A stretch of DNA of 64,000 bases from Manduca sexta (GCF_014839805.1 NC_051118.1:10160391-10224390), one strand, 5' to 3'; counted from the first letter of the stretch, positions 10,621 through 22,896 are shown. The notes: generated by a model from the sequence alone, not told the origin. Made by a program: numbers and translations.

Positions 10621-12498
10621 TAAAGTTATAAATTGTGCAGCACTTTACAAATGTGTTACAAGACAATGTTTCCGAGGTCAACATTACAAACAAATCAATT
10701 TGGCCCATTTACAAATACTCCAACATTTTGGCACCAAACGTTTGCCAAACTTCGTCGCCAATTAATAAATTCACTTTGTTTTAGCAACTATATACTTAAA
10801 TGTACATATTTGTTAAATCCATTAATTCATAGCATCCTTATTTCCACTCACAGGCAAATATATCATCCAATTTTCGGCAAAAATGTGCTGTAATGGGGCA
10901 AATTATTTATAATTTTACCCCTAAAACCACACAATAAAATCTATTTTCACAATAAAATAATTTAATGCAAGTTCCTATGACCTATTTTGACCAGTACTCA
11001 AGCAATCTCCGCCACGGCGCGTCAAAAACGCCTTTTATTTCCCATTTTGGCGGGAAACGAGGAAATTACAGAGTAAAAAAAACGTCTCGATCTTCGGACG
11101 GTGCAAAAAACCTAAAAGGAAGCGAGCGACCATTAGGGTATTATCGGAGGAGGGAGGGGAAAATCAGAAAAAAATTGCCCCAAACCACCCTTTCCTTTTC
11201 GTGAGCGTCCCCCGCTCGGGGTACATTAGACCCCGGGGGGCGGCACATGTGAGGGTGGCTATGGCCCCCGCAGGTGAATTTGGAAATTAAACTTGTACTA
11301 TTTAGTAATAGCTAGTGGAAAGGCTTGCCGTGGCGTGCGGTATGAGTAATTGGTTGATTACAAATTGAACTGTTTTTGTGGGCAGTCGAAAATTACTAAA
11401 TTATTTTTACATATTTTTTTCCTTATATTGACATTTGAAAAACGAAAAAAACTATTTTGTCGTAAATAAAACGTACAAAAACAAAGCTAAAGCCGTGTTC
11501 ACACGAATTAAAATAAAAAAAAATTGAATTTATTTAATTTAGTCAGAGCTAATTCACTCAAACAAAAAACAGTCTTTTTACTCATACTTATAAAATCTAT
11601 TCTACATCACAATAGATGAGCTAAGTTATATTAACATCAGATTACTTGTTCAACGATAAAAAGCATCGGCGCATGACAAGTTTTTTTTCTATCAGTATTT
11701 AAGTTTTTTTATTATACACTCATTGATCACATAGATAATTCTTACACTAGGATTAATAAAAATTTCCAACCTGATTAACTAATAGAGCTTGGGTATAGGA
11801 GTTTAGTATTATATACATAAAACATTATCATCAAATATATTATAACGTAAACCGCGTCTTAAAGTATTTATGATTAAGTTGGGTTTGCATTGACGAAATA
11901 TAAAAACATTTTTTTGTATAAATTTTTCGGAACATGTTCCTATTTCAAATGCGATATTAAAACGGAAATTAACATTCGATAAACTTTAAAATAAAACATC
12001 ACAGTTTTTTAAGGAAAAAATATTTTACATTAGCATTAATTTTAAGCTAAAAAAACAAATAAACACGTGTTTTCACTTAAGCTTCAAAACGACTTCACAA
12101 ATATTTATTTTTTAGTAAACTAAAAAATCAAATACTTAGTGGCACAGAAGTATTCAACAGTTTACATTAATTTCTTTTTACCCCTAATTTAGATACTTAC
12201 AAAGTCCAGAGGAATAGTCAAAAACACGAAAATCGTCAAGTTTCATTCGGTGAATTAAACAAAGAATGTTTTTTTGGTATCACGTATGCGAACATAGCTA
12301 CGCTTAAGGTAAGTCAAGACATGAAAATATTTAATTATTTTTGTAACTATATATTAGAAATAAAATAAATTAAAAAGTACAAAGTAAGCAAAGAAACCAG
12401 CTCGTGCTGTCAGGAAAGAGCTGAATGAGAATTATTCCCCAAAAGGATAAATGAGGCATCATGTAAAACACGAATACTCAGAAAAATTGTACTGTGTT
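10621..12498. other. Non-coding tract with one GC-rich islet
   Basis: No gene recognised; small open frames at 10633 and 10965 lack family similarity. A GC-rich islet with C and G runs lies at about 11195-11275. The rest is AT-rich. Confidence 0.5.
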
Positions 12499-12745
12499 CA
12501 GTTCAGTTCGATTCTTACCTGATCAAAATTTTATTCAGTGTTTTGTACCGTTCAATTGACTTTTCTGATCGTGTACAACCTGCTTTATAATTACAAAGAT
12601 TTTTTGAAGAATATTTTCAACAGTAGACATTCAGTTCAATTTCTTTCTTATCTAATCAAAATATAATTCAGTAAGTTTTGCACCGTTCAACCTGCTTAAG
12701 TAGTTATGAAGATCATTTGAACAATACGTTCAACAGTGGACTGAA
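12499..12745 (+). repeat. Diverged two-copy tandem duplication, about 133 bp
   Basis: The first copy starts near 12499 and the second near 12632. They share in order CAGTTCA-TT, CT-ATCAAAAT, TT-AGT, CCGTTCAA, ACCTGCTT, ATTA-AA-GAT and TTTCAACAGT-GAC. Non-coding. Confidence 0.55.
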
Positions 12746-13086
12746 TTATTTTCCAAACCTTAGAAAACCGAATTATAAGTAAAACCTCTCAAAAAAAGCG
12801 CCACCAAAATTAAAAGTGAAAAATCTTTATGGTGGCTATAAAAACAAGTCACTGCGTAGTTTTTATGCGCTCGTAAACTATACCCCCATTTAGGTCCCCT
12901 GCCTCATCCACACTTAACGGAACAAATGAACCAGCTACCTTACCATTTACTATCACGTTACAGAATAGAGGACATGCGCGCTATCTTCATTTTACATTAG
13001 ACATACAGCAAGAATTTTGCACGGCATTCTACTAAATATGGTAACACACTATTTATAAAATACGCCACCTAATAACGTTCAAAAAA
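12746..13086. other. Non-coding spacer
   Basis: No feature recognised. Confidence 0.4.
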
Positions 13087-13415
13087 GCGGTGATAGCCTA
13101 GTTAGTTGTGGAACGGACTGCCGAGACGAATGTCCGCAGGTTCAAATCCCAAGGGCACGCACCTCTGACATTTCTAAAAAAATATGTGTGTATTCTTTAT
13201 GAATTATCGCTTGCTTTAAAGGTGAAGGAAAACATCGTGAGGAAACCTGCATACCTGAGAAATTCTCTATTAGGAATTTTCGAGGGTGTGTGAAGTCTAC
13301 CAACCCGCACTAGGACAGCGTGGTGGACTAAGGCCTAATCTCTTTCAGTAGTAAATGAGGCCCATGCCCTACGATGGTACTGTATATAATACAGAACTGA
13401 TATTATTATATTATA
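13087..13415 (+). mobile_element. tRNA-derived SINE, family gamma, near full length
   Basis: The head GATAGCCTAGTTAGTTGTGG (A-box-like) and CGCAGGTTCAAATCCCAAGG (B box) form a tRNA-like 5' region. The body includes GTGAAGGAAAACATCGTGAG, CTACCAACCCGCACTAGG and CAGCGTGGTGGACTAAGGCC. The 3' end degenerates into TA-rich repeats. Other copies: 15781, 20585 (minus), 34938 and 62498. Confidence 0.82.
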
Positions 13416-13424
13416 AATAATGTT

Positions 13425-13588
13425 CAGGTGGCGAAGCGAACGTACAAATTGATTCCTATCGGCTTCCCTTTTAGGTTTATTTATGTCTGTCTTAGTTTTT
13501 GATTTCTGTCAAATTGGCCCCTATATCATTACTAGAGCATTTTTTTTACATCGGCTTACCTTCTGAAAAATGTAACTTTTCGCCACTG
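13425..13588 (-). mobile_element. hAT-type MITE (family B)
   Basis: Ends are AGGTGGCGAAG and TTCGCCACTG, inverted relative to each other. Flanks read TAATGTTC on both sides, an 8-bp duplication typical of hAT elements. The interior matches the minus orientation of the family (CCTATCGGCTTCCCTTTT). No coding capacity. Confidence 0.75.
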
Positions 13589-13649
13589 TAATGTTCCCAT
13601 ATTTACAAAATAAATTGATTGTCTTCAATTCTAAAATGCTACTGGTCAT

Positions 13650-13790
13650 TAGTGGCGAAGAGTGAAATTTTTAGAAAGAGAACCCGACACGATACAGGTA
13701 CTGATGCATGAATGCAGTTTGCAAATCGTTCTAATGATAATTAGATTTGACATTAAAGGAAGTCACATCAAAATATAGTCCGACAAAATA
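13650..13790 (+). mobile_element. hAT-type MITE (family B), right end lost
   Basis: Begins TAGTGGCGAAGAGTGAAATT and carries the family words AACCCGACA, GATGCATGAATGCAG and CTAATGATAATTAGATTT. It lies about 60 bp from the previous copy, in opposite orientation, and its right terminus has decayed. Confidence 0.7.
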
Positions 13791-13984
13791 AAAAAGTCGT
13801 TCCAATCCAAATAAATTCAGTTATTTATAAAACTTGTAAAACAAGCCCTTATCTGATGCCTAAAGGTGACGAAAGCAATGCCACGGATTCATTTGTAGTA
13901 TAAGTTCGTTATACTTAGTCAATGAGCTGCTGCACTTAAAAAGATATTTTTGAGGCGGTTATATCAACCACTAGGTGTTGCTCG

Positions 13985-14155
13985 CGCCTTTGCTCACGTT
14001 TAAAGCCAAAACTCCCTGAATCATTGGACCGATCCAAATCGTCATCAGGACGTCAGCATCATCTATTTAAAAGCATGCCAAATTTCATCCAAATCCGATC
14101 AGATGTTTACTTCTAACATCACATCATCACAAACTTGCACATTTATAAGTAAGAA
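13985..14155 (-). mobile_element. Helitron-like remnant
   Basis: In minus orientation it contains the 5'-type sequence TTACTTATAAATGTGCAAG and the body word GGATTTGGATGAAATTTGGC shared with 22256 and 42640. The GC-hairpin end is decayed near 13985. Confidence 0.5.
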
Positions 14156-14425
14156 TAATTTCTGTCTTAAACCCAATATAAATCCAACTTCTTTAACTAA
14201 AGAGGCCAGTAAAGCCCTTTAGTCTCCGTCAAATTCTGTCTACAAGGCAAAAAACATTCGCCAACTCGCACGGCCAAGTTGTAAAGCGAGCTGCCAGCAA
14301 TGTCCGAATTTCGACGAAAAATCCGAACTGAGCATTCGAAAATGCATGTTTAATTTTAAAACTTCGCGGTATCGCGATCCTGATCAAATAGTGGATGCGG
14401 AGCGTTTCTAGTTTTTTTTTTGCCT

Positions 14426-14525
14426 TCGTAAGCAAACGAGCAGGCGGTCCGCCTGGTGGTAAGCATTCGCTGCCTTGGTCTTAGCAATATCAGAAGCACA
14501 AATAAGCCGTTGCCTAGCGGAAGGT
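14426..14525 (+). repeat. Dispersed repeat R5 (GCAAACGAGC family)
   Basis: GCAAACGAGCAGGCGGTCCG, GGTGGTAAGCA and AAGCCGTTGCCTA match in order segments at 31900-31995 (plus) and 56640-56735 (minus). It is an old interspersed repeat of unassigned class. Confidence 0.6.
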
Positions 14526-15780
14526 GAGTACTCTTTTTAAGCCTCATTAAGAGAACAAGTTAGGGCTTAGGAAACACCGATGTAGAGATTGCAAAGTTTA
14601 AATAAGTTGCCTTCTGGGAAGTGCCTTTGAGGTTGCCAGATTTCCTCACTGTTGTGCGTACTACCTGGACACACTGTCTTAGGTCTTCCCTCAGCACGGG
14701 TCGGTCCTCATCTTCGGTTTCTGATGCCTTGGGAAGGATCGGCGACTTGACAAAATGGAGCCGGTCTACGAGAATTAGATTTTAGTTCGGGATAACGCTG
14801 ACCGGTTTTATTTCGATTAGATTAGATTTTTCTATGTGTGGACAAATAAAGGTTTATGCATATTTCAATTGTTACTACATATTTTGAGTATAATATATGA
14901 AACCAAAAGTAGCGATCTGCTGTCTTATAAATACTTTAATCGACCTTAATGCAAAGCCCTGTTAAGACAGAAATCATTTCCAATTCCATAACCTATATTA
15001 GGTTTAAAGAGCTTTATTCTCATAAGAAATATAATACATTTCACTTATAATGAGATACATAAATTTGTAACTTAAAGTAAGAATATTCATTAGTCTCTGT
15101 TTTTTTTTTCTTTAATTTTCATTACATAATATTGTAAAAAAAGAGCGGATTATGTACTAGGAAAACATGAGTAAACAGGATAATCGGCACGGTCTATGAC
15201 TTTTTATCTTCGATGGAATTTGCGGTATGGACTTTTAAAAAAAGAGATAAGAAAAGAGATTTTTCCAGTGCCTCTGAAGGTAGGTAAGCTAACAGCTAAC
15301 CTGATGGTAAGTGGTGACGTCGGCAAAGCCAGAGACAGCTAAACCGCCCCGTAACGCAAAAAAATATAGTACAAAAGTATACTCTAATATCTACGCTTTA
15401 AAGACACCCTAAACTGATTGCTGTATGTACCCTAGTTGTCCTTTGAAACTCAAAGATTTATATAACCCTGGTACACCGGTCACCAGGACCGCATGAAAGT
15501 TCAAGAGTTAAACTTTCAAAAGGAACCCGGAGGGACGCTAACGAGAGCATCTAGACACGCGTCAATATCAAAATAATTCATATGTGACAATAATTAAGAG
15601 GTTTTGGTCCCTCCCTGGCCCCCGAGGGTACGGGGTGGCGGGCGAGGGGTGAACCCCGTAGCGCGTGTGACGCCCGTAGACCTCTCCGACCCTATTCGCT
15701 TGTAGGGTTCCGTGGAAGATTTTAGCTGATATTGGGTTTTGTGAAGTAATATATTTTCTTTGTTCTAACTAGTAAAGTTT
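14526..15780. other. Non-coding tract with one GC-rich islet
   Basis: A scrap related to repeat R5 (CTGATGGTAAGTGGTGAC) lies at about 15283-15330, and a GC-rich islet at about 15600-15700. No gene seen. Confidence 0.45.
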
Positions 15781-15970
15781 AACGGTGAAGGAAAACATCG
15801 TGAGGAAACCTGCACATCTGAGCAGTTCACTATAGGAATTTCGAAGGTGTGTGAAGTCTACCAACCCGCACTAGGCCAGCGTGGTGGACTAAGGCCTAAT
15901 CCCTCTCAGTAGTAGAGGAGGCCCGTGCTCAGCAGTCGGCAAGTATATAATACAGGGCTGATATTATAAC
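15781..15970 (+). mobile_element. SINE gamma, 5'-truncated
   Basis: Starts at GGTGAAGGAAAACATCGTGA and runs through the whole 3' half to GTATATAATACAGGGCTGAT; the tRNA-like head is missing. Confidence 0.8.
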
Positions 15971-17087
15971 CAGTAAAGTGATATAACTAAGTGCAAGGTA
16001 GTGTGACCGAAGCCCGGCTCCTAACAAGGCCCACCTTCCATGTTTTTGGTATTATTTTTGTGTCATATTCAAAATCATACTAAGATATTTTGATAGTTCC
16101 ATTATTACTAAATATTATATTCAATATGTTGCAATTTAATCAATGCATTTTGTATATTTTTCACGAAGATTTTGAAATAAGGTGGGCCTTCAATGGTGCC
16201 GTAACCTTAATAAATATCAATGACAAACTACGAATTATACTCAAGTTAAAAAATAAACAGACACTGAACATGTCTTACTCACGCGTCTATTAAAATATTT
16301 TTCATGACTTCTACTTAACATTATAGTCGTTTAAACAAAAAAATACATTCCTTTAATTCGCAGATTCCATTTTCAAAAATTCACATCTAATTTTATACCA
16401 TATTCCATTTTCAAAAAACATTTTTAAAAGACGTCCGAGGCAAAAACACCGTACCATAATTCCATACGTCTGCATACAACGTTGCGGCTCTGTCTTTGGC
16501 TGTCTGCCAGCGGTGCCTGTATTTTGTACTTTAGCGTTACCTAATCGGATCCTATACTAATGTCTGACTGAAGTATTTTGTGGGGAAAGATTCCTAGTAA
16601 ATTCAACATAAGAATATTTAAAAAAGGAATCAGTTTTATTTTTATTTCAGTGAAAATTGGAGAGCAGTTTCTTTGTGTTTATTTTATTTTAAATCTTATA
16701 CCTATAAGGTAAACGTTGGAATTTCATTGATACCGTTGCTAAATAAAAAGAAACTTAAAGATTTGGTGTCATGACATAGTATCAAAATTTGCACCTTAAG
16801 ATTAATACAACACGATCTAATTTTGTACGACATGCTTTAGCATTATATAGTGAATTTAAAATATAAAAATAAATGTAAAAAGATATAAATGCAGTTAAAT
16901 AAATAAGGAAAAGATAGTCGTTACGTCACACAAAGAAATAAAAAAGGTAAAATGTAAGAAAGTGCTCCAGTTAGTGAACAGGGGAAGTCAGACACAGCTG
17001 GGAGCATAGAAAAATCTTAAATAGGAAAAGATATTCTGGAACCATCTCTAAAATTAGAAGTCAAATTATGTAATGCATTATACTGCA
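15971..17087. other. AT-rich non-coding tract
   Basis: No gene, RNA or dispersed repeat recognised. Confidence 0.45.
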
Positions 17088-17452
17088 CTAACATTTGCCT
17101 GCGGTTCCGCCTGCGTAAAATTTTTTTCGGGGTAAATATTTTCCCAGGATAAAAGTAGCCTATAAATTATTATAATATATAAATTTGTAAGCAAACTAAA
17201 AAGGACATGTAAGGTTTCATTTTCTGTTAAATTAGTTTTAGGATACAATAAGGCTGGCATAATCTCTGAAAAGCCTCTAAACTTATTTATTAAATAAAGA
17301 TTTAAAAAAAAGTAGCTTATAGCGCTCAGGAGTAATGTGCTATTAATGAATTTCCAAAATAGATTTAGTAATTTAATAAATTTTCAAAATCGATCTAGTA
17401 GTTCTTGAGATTAGGTTCTTCAAACAAACTGTTCAGCTTTATATATTATTAT
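17088..17452 (-). mobile_element. Degraded Helitron, satellite family
   Basis: In minus orientation it starts AATATATAAAGCTGAACAGT-like (plus-strand end near 17452) and finishes with CGCAGGCGGAACCGCAGGCA and a decayed TTAG terminus. It belongs to the same family as 8171 but lacks the tandem array. Confidence 0.65.
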
Positions 17453-18253
17453 AAATAACCTAAAAATATTGTCATTACTTCATATTCTATTTATTTTCAA
17501 GTAAATAAACTAAAAACAAATTTTATACAGACAAGACGTCACAGGGCCGAATTGCTGCTAATAACTGGCCACACCTCGCCACGGGGACCAAAATGATTAT
17601 TTAATAGAAAGCGCCGGACCCACACCCCCCGCGCGGTGGGCCAGGGGGGACACGGGACCCTAGAAAAAGTTTCGCCGCTACGTCTATCAAACTAAGGGAC
17701 CGGACAGAAAAACCGTAGACGCGACGTGGGTAAAAATAATGGATTTTTTGTGAAGTATTTTTTTTTCGATTTTCTATTTCCACGGTTTTATATTTCTGTT
17801 AATTTTTCGATGAAATATAAATGCCATTTTCAAATGAATATATTTATACAATTTTATTATAATAGGTATTAAACACACCCAATTTGCTCTGTGTTAAAAC
17901 ACAGAGCCAATTGGGCAGCATTTTACTTTATTTTTTATAACTGCATTTTACCCAATAATAAAGCTCTTTTTCTTTCTTCTTTCTTCTTTTATGAAATGCG
18001 GAACAGTTAGAACTCCGGAAGAAGTTACTATTAAACTTTTCAGAACCTTCTAGAATCTTTAAATCTAAGATTATGTAGATATTTATGCCAATACCACTTG
18101 TGAATACGACATAATTACAAGCATTATACAAAATGTTACTTTATTATTCCGAAACGGAAAGTAGAATGAACGGTCAGTACTTGTACATCTTAAAGACAAA
18201 TTTCACCAGCGCGATGGCCTCATTGTCAACTTTTCTAGCTAAGATATAATTAA
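17453..18253. other. Non-coding tract with GC islet and small hairpin
   Basis: A GC-rich islet lies at about 17560-17720 and a separately listed inverted repeat at 17878-17915. No gene. Confidence 0.45.
17878..17915. repeat. 38-bp near-perfect inverted repeat
   Basis: Arms of 18 bp with one mismatch around a 2-bp centre; the core GCTCTGTGTT-AA-AACACAGAGC is perfect. It could be the collapsed ends of a foldback element or a cruciform-forming site. Confidence 0.7.
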
Positions 18254-18542
18254 CTAGTTGACCCGACAGACGTTGTCCCGTCTGAACTATGAATTTGCAG
18301 CGCGCATTCTGTCGATCGCTGACAGTTATTTCAAACAATTGACAGTTATATAAAATTCATATTTTCGATAAGTTTTCTTAAATTTTCTAATTTTCCGCGA
18401 TTTTTTTTAAATTTTTTCTTTCATAAGAATCTTCTCCTGACAATAACAAACACAACAAAAAAAATTGTGAAATCGGTCCAGCCGTTCACGCGTGATGGCG
18501 TAACCAATGGAAATAGGGATTCATTTTTATATATATAGAAGA
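18254..18542 (-). mobile_element. Short Helitron, about 285-bp family
   Basis: In minus orientation it runs from a TC(TT)CTATATATATAAAAATG start to a TCGGGTCAACTAG end, and aligns throughout with 23551-23835. Shared words include GGTTACGCCATCACGC and CTGTCAGCGATCGACAGAAT. The second contains the inverted repeat CTGTC-AGCGATC-GACAG. No coding capacity. Confidence 0.75.
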
Positions 18543-19473
18543 TATTTAAAATAATTAGCCAAGGGAGGCTCAAAGCCACCTCTGTCCTGTTATTTCTGTA
18601 CCCAAAACTAATACCAGTCGTATGCGGTTTATTATAACAAGTTAGAACAAACGATTATGTGAATTTGAGGTAGGTACACATATACCTCTACGTTATGCGC
18701 ATCCTGTGTACACGCGACCTAATTCCCTTATACGATGTCAGGCCTGTTACCAAATACAAAGGGTTGTCTTAAACATCGCCCTTAAGGTGGAACATATAGA
18801 GGATACTTTACAGATTGAATGAACGGATGAAATTCATTTTAGGCATTTCTTAGAATACATTAGAATCTCATACATGGAGAAAATTTCGACCAACCATTTA
18901 AATGTTTTAAGTCACTTTTAGAGAAAGCCACTCTTACATTTTCAACTTTCAAGAAAATCAATATTCAAAAACGCAAAGTCCCTAAAAAACATTAATGAAA
19001 TAAGGCTCTAAATAACTCTGCCTGTGCCCAAAAGTACCAGGCAAGCATAAAATACATAGACATACGGCACATAGAAGGGGAGCGAGCAGATTACATAGGG
19101 CCAGGCGCAGCTCCCGCGGGTGCCGGTCTAACTTCGCTACCAGGAGCGCATAAATTGCGGCATATTGAACACGGTAAACCGAATATTGTTGTTTTTATAA
19201 AGAGAAATTCTGTGTACGAAAATATAGAGAAAATATGTTCCATAAGGGATTACGCTTTTTCTGAAAAATTCTTGTACCATTGCGAAGAAATACAAGCCGG
19301 GACTACAATAGTAAATTTTACACGTCACTGTCCATTTGACACTGACGTCACTGCCATTCCGGTGCTAACGTGCGAAAAAGATAGCAAGATATTCCCACTA
19401 TGTGCTCTCTTTTTGATACTACAATATTTTCTATCATTATTATTAGCTAATATTTTATGAATGAACTGATGAA
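18543..19473. other. Non-coding tract
   Basis: A GC-rich islet lies at about 19070-19140. A 101-codon plus-strand frame (19155-19460, TTG start) resembles no family I know and has no splice or initiation context. Confidence 0.4.
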
Positions 19474-19735
19474 CAATTCCGTCATACATTATTGCGGTGT
19501 AACTAACCGTTTACGCAGCGCACGCAACGGAACCTCAAAAAGAAAAAAATTCCCAGTCTTTGCAAGATATTTCATTGATGCTTCGCTCCTTTTTTCATAG
19601 CGTGGTGTTATATAGCCTATAGCCTTCCTCGATAAATGTGCTATCCAACACTAAAAGATTTTCTAAATTCTAACCAGTAGTGCCCGAGATTTGCGGATTT
19701 AAACAAACTCTTCAGTTTTAAATAATAGTATAGAA
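19474..19735 (-). mobile_element. Degraded Helitron of the satellite family
   Basis: In minus orientation the start is TATACTATTATTTAAAACTG with AAGAGTTTGTTT. One decayed 123-bp unit follows (GCTATCCAACAC on the plus strand), then the 3' unique part (GCGCTGCGTAAACGGTTA). The GC-hairpin end is missing. Confidence 0.7.
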
Positions 19736-20045
19736 GTATCGACATAGATTGTAACGAGCGAAAATCTTTGACTCTACATTCCTTAGGCCACATATAGTTT
19801 TTATTTCATTCGCTTCTTATTTTATTACGATATTAAAGTAAATTGCCACCTTCATTTTACCTCAAAACCACTTCTATGATCCGTAATCGCTTTACGTACC
19901 ACGAACAATTACTATTATACCTTCGTGGTTAGTTATTGATATCAAAAACATGAAATCATACGGAATAAAGTAACGGAGGTCCTAAAAAAAATTTTTTTTA
20001 AGTTTCACTGACATTTCTTATGTTTACGCGAATGTTAGATATATT
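19736..20045. other. Non-coding spacer
   Basis: AT-rich; the word TTTACGCGAATGTTAGA near 20023 matches the outer edge of family A elements. Confidence 0.4.
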
Positions 20046-20150
20046 TACTATTAAATAAAGCTGAAGATTTTGTTTGAATGAACACGCTAATCTCAGGAAC
20101 TACCGGTTCAAATTGAAAAATTCTTTTTGTGTTGGATAGCCCTTTGTTCA
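20046..20150 (+). mobile_element. Helitron 5' fragment, satellite family
   Basis: TACTATTAAATAAAGCTGAA followed by most of one 123-bp unit, broken at about 20150 just after GCCCTTTGTTC. Confidence 0.75.
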
Positions 20151-20179
20151 ATAAAAATAATAAAACAATTTCTCGGACT

Positions 20180-20325
20180 TTATCACAAAGGGGTAGACAG
20201 AGCTGCAACCAAAACACGCACTTTTCGCTTGTCTTGAGTCCCAAAATGTGATGGGCGAACCTGAAAGATTGAATACCTCCTAGCCGAATTTCGGCCACGG
20301 CTGCCAATCTCAACGGAGAATAGTA
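20180..20325 (-). mobile_element. SINE beta, 3' fragment
   Basis: On the minus strand it contains GAGATTGGCAGCCGTGGCCG and AATTCGGCTAGGAGG, the 3' signature of SINE beta. Downstream is sequence containing CTTTTGTGATAAAGTCCG. Confidence 0.65.
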
Positions 20326-20584
20326 CGTGGGAAATTATTCATTATTATAGTCAATTTCTTCATTCATATATTAAAAAATATAAATAATAGTGGAGCATAT
20401 ACCGTGGTTGGTGCAGCGCGAGCGATCGCGTTTCGCCATCGAGGTATTATTTAATAAGAATGATTAAATTAAATTAAAAAAAAACACGAATTGACCAGCC
20501 ATGAAGATACATAAGGGCTATTTTGGGCTGTAGCTCAGGTCCCCGTGAATATATAGCGCCCCCAAGTCCCATTAAAGACAGTAA
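20326..20584. other. Non-coding spacer
   Basis: No feature recognised. Confidence 0.35.
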
Positions 20585-20862
20585 TAATACTTGCCCACTG
20601 CTGAGCACGGGCCTCCTCTACTACTGAGAGGGATTAGGCCTTAGTCCACCACGCTGGCTCAATGCGGGTTGGTAGACTTCACACACCTTCGAAATTCCTG
20701 AAGAGAACTTCTCAGATGTACAGGTTTCCTCACGATGTTTTTCGTCACCGTTAAAGCGAACGATAAATTAACAAAGAATACACACATATTTTTTTTAGAA
20801 AAGTCGGAGGTGTGTGCCCCTGGGATTTGAACCTGCGGACATTCGACAGTAAACACTACCAT
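20585..20862 (-). mobile_element. SINE gamma, minus strand
   Basis: All major family words are present in reverse complement, from the B-box region (TGGGATTTGAACCTGCGGAC on the plus strand) to CCACTGCTGAGCACGGGCC. Open frames over it are spurious. Confidence 0.8.
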
Positions 20863-20909
20863 ATTAAAAAAAAAATTATACACACACACATGACGTATAT
20901 ATTCCAGAA

Positions 20910-21085
20910 TCCTCATGCAGAGGCGCAAACAGGGCACCCACTATTCGCCATATGTTCCGGCCCATGATGTGATAGGCGGCGAGCCTATCGCCACATCGGG
21001 CACAAATTCCAGACTCCAAATATCACTTTGCCCGACCCGGGATTCGAACCCAGGACCTCGAGTATTGCGCCACCGAGCAGTCGGT
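20910..21085 (-). mobile_element. SINE alpha, minus strand
   Basis: The B box is seen as GGGATTCGAACCCAGGACC on the plus strand; the body includes GATGTGATAGGCGGCGAGCC and CACAAATTCCAGACTCC. It lies directly beside a SINE gamma in the same orientation. Confidence 0.8.
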
Positions 21086-21535
21086 GTTAAAAAAATATAA
21101 CAGTGTAGTAAATTAGTTGGCACTCAATCAATTCTGTTGATTTCTTTTGCAATCATTTGTTATAGATGTTGTTTATGTCATATTAAATAAATAATATATC
21201 TTACAATTCTTTATACCTTATACCTACATAGCTATCGAAATTTAAAAAAAGCATTTACTTGATTAATTTAGCCGGCCCTCAAACTAGAATTAGCCCCGGA
21301 CCCCCCCAACTCTTGATCCGCGCCTGCGTTTGACGCAGTTAAACCAAGAAAAGTTGAAAATAAACTCAATTGAAAATTAAAACAATCAATTGTACATATA
21401 AGGTTTCGATACCGTGCAACTCTAATGTTGGGGATCAGTTCGACAAAATGTTACGTCGTGTTGAAGCGGGTTGAGTTTTGAAATTAAGTTTCACCGACGA
21501 AAAAAACAGAGGAGATTCTTAATTCGACACGTGTA
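21086..21535. other. Non-coding spacer
   Basis: A C-rich patch at about 21268-21330 ends in TGATCCGCGCCTGCG, a decayed repeat edge. No gene. Confidence 0.4.
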
Positions 21536-21690
21536 TCCTACTATTATAAATGTAAATGTTTGTGAGTATCTATGGATGTTTGTTCCTCTTCCACAAAAAA
21601 CTACTGAACGGATTTGGATGAAACTTTTCAGTAATATTGGTACATCAGAATAACACATAGGCATAATGTAGTTATACTTAACACTTCAAA
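21536..21690 (+). mobile_element. Helitron 5' fragment
   Basis: TCCTACTATTATAAATGTAA, then TATGGATGTTTGTTCCTCTT and CTGAACGGATTTGGATGAAA match the 5' part of the element at 23912. There is no 3' hairpin. Confidence 0.65.
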
Positions 21691-22255
21691 GTAACGACTG
21701 TCGTCCTTAATAGGTACCAACGCACTGAAACCAGAAGTCCTAGTTTTGGAATTCACATCAATGATTGATGATAAGTTTTTGACAGTTTTCCCTTTAAAAA
21801 AACATATATGAAACTTTTGAATGGAATTGCATGTCTGCCTAAAACAAGCGTGATATAAAACAATTATCCAAAAAAAAAAAAACAATTAGGTCAGCATAGA
21901 TACATAGGAGTTATTTTAACGTTGCGTGCCCACTAGTGTAAGTTAGCGGGCGCTGGGGGAGACCCCCTACATGTGAACGCGACGCCCTGCAGCCGGAGTG
22001 TACTGCTAATTCCGTTAAAATTCTCCGACGGTTATGCTCGCCTGGTGCTCTGTAAGTAGGGTAAATGACAACGGGTGGGTTTAAGGTATGAAACGAGCTT
22101 GTCGAGGTAGCGGGAGCGGTCGGTATTATAAATTAACTTGTATGTATATTAAAGCTCTATAGCTGCTGTGTTTATTTAATGAAAAGTAGTTATTGCTTCG
22201 AGAATGGTTAATAATTGTTTTTTCACTTCGTATGATTATGATTGTTAGTCTTGTT
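21691..22255. other. Non-coding tract with GC islet
   Basis: A GC-rich islet lies at about 21925-22035 and includes GCTAATTCCG. No gene. Confidence 0.45.
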
Positions 22256-22513
22256 TCTAATTTATATTATAAATGCGAAAAATTGTGAAAATATTTCAAT
22301 GTTTGTTAGAAGTAAAGGTAGATAACTGAACGGATTTCAATGAAATTTGGCAGACGGATACGCAATGTCCAGGATCAACTCGACTTATTTTTATCCCGGC
22401 ATTGTTAGCATTGGAAATAATGGATTAGTTTAATTAACTTTTAAATTCTGGCTTTGTACAAAGGCACTATGTGCTATGCTTTTCACTCGGGCGAAGCCGC
22501 GGACAATACCTAG
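22256..22513 (+). mobile_element. Short Helitron, 258 bp
   Basis: TCTAATTTATATTATAAATG start, CGGGCGAAGCCGCGGACAAT hairpin and CTAG end followed by T. The body word CGGATTTCAATGAAATTTGG is typical of lepidopteran short Helitrons. Non-coding. Confidence 0.78.
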
Positions 22514-22896
22514 TAAGATATAACAACTCACACCATAGTAGCAACACTAACCAAACTCTGGATAAATACTTAGTTTGGCAGTTGCTTGACACCAGAAGTA
22601 GATAGTGCTATTCGAGCCGGGGTATACGAAGGACCTGCCATCTAGTATTAAGAGGTTGATAGGTTCAAAACATACGTCTATATCAGCCATATCAGTGTTT
22701 GCCCCCCCCCCCCCCCCGAATTATGGCCAAAAGTTCGCACTGACCTGAAGGGCCCTTAACAAATTTAGAAACAGGGCCCCCTGTGGCAAGCTACTGAGAA
22801 TATTATAGACAAAAAATAAACAAAAACAAAAAGAAATGAAAACATATAAAAAGACCCTTGTCCTAGGCAGGGGATGTGAAAAAAAATGGTACCCTA
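22514..22896. other. Spacer with poly-C tract
   Basis: A run of 16 C at 22702-22717, then a decayed repeat containing CAGGGCCCCCTGTGGC. No gene. Confidence 0.5.

Noticed and set aside
19155..19460. 101-codon plus-strand frame
   Set aside because: TTG start, no recognisable domain, AT-rich codon use and an opposed shadow frame; more likely chance, though spliced-read data could revive it.
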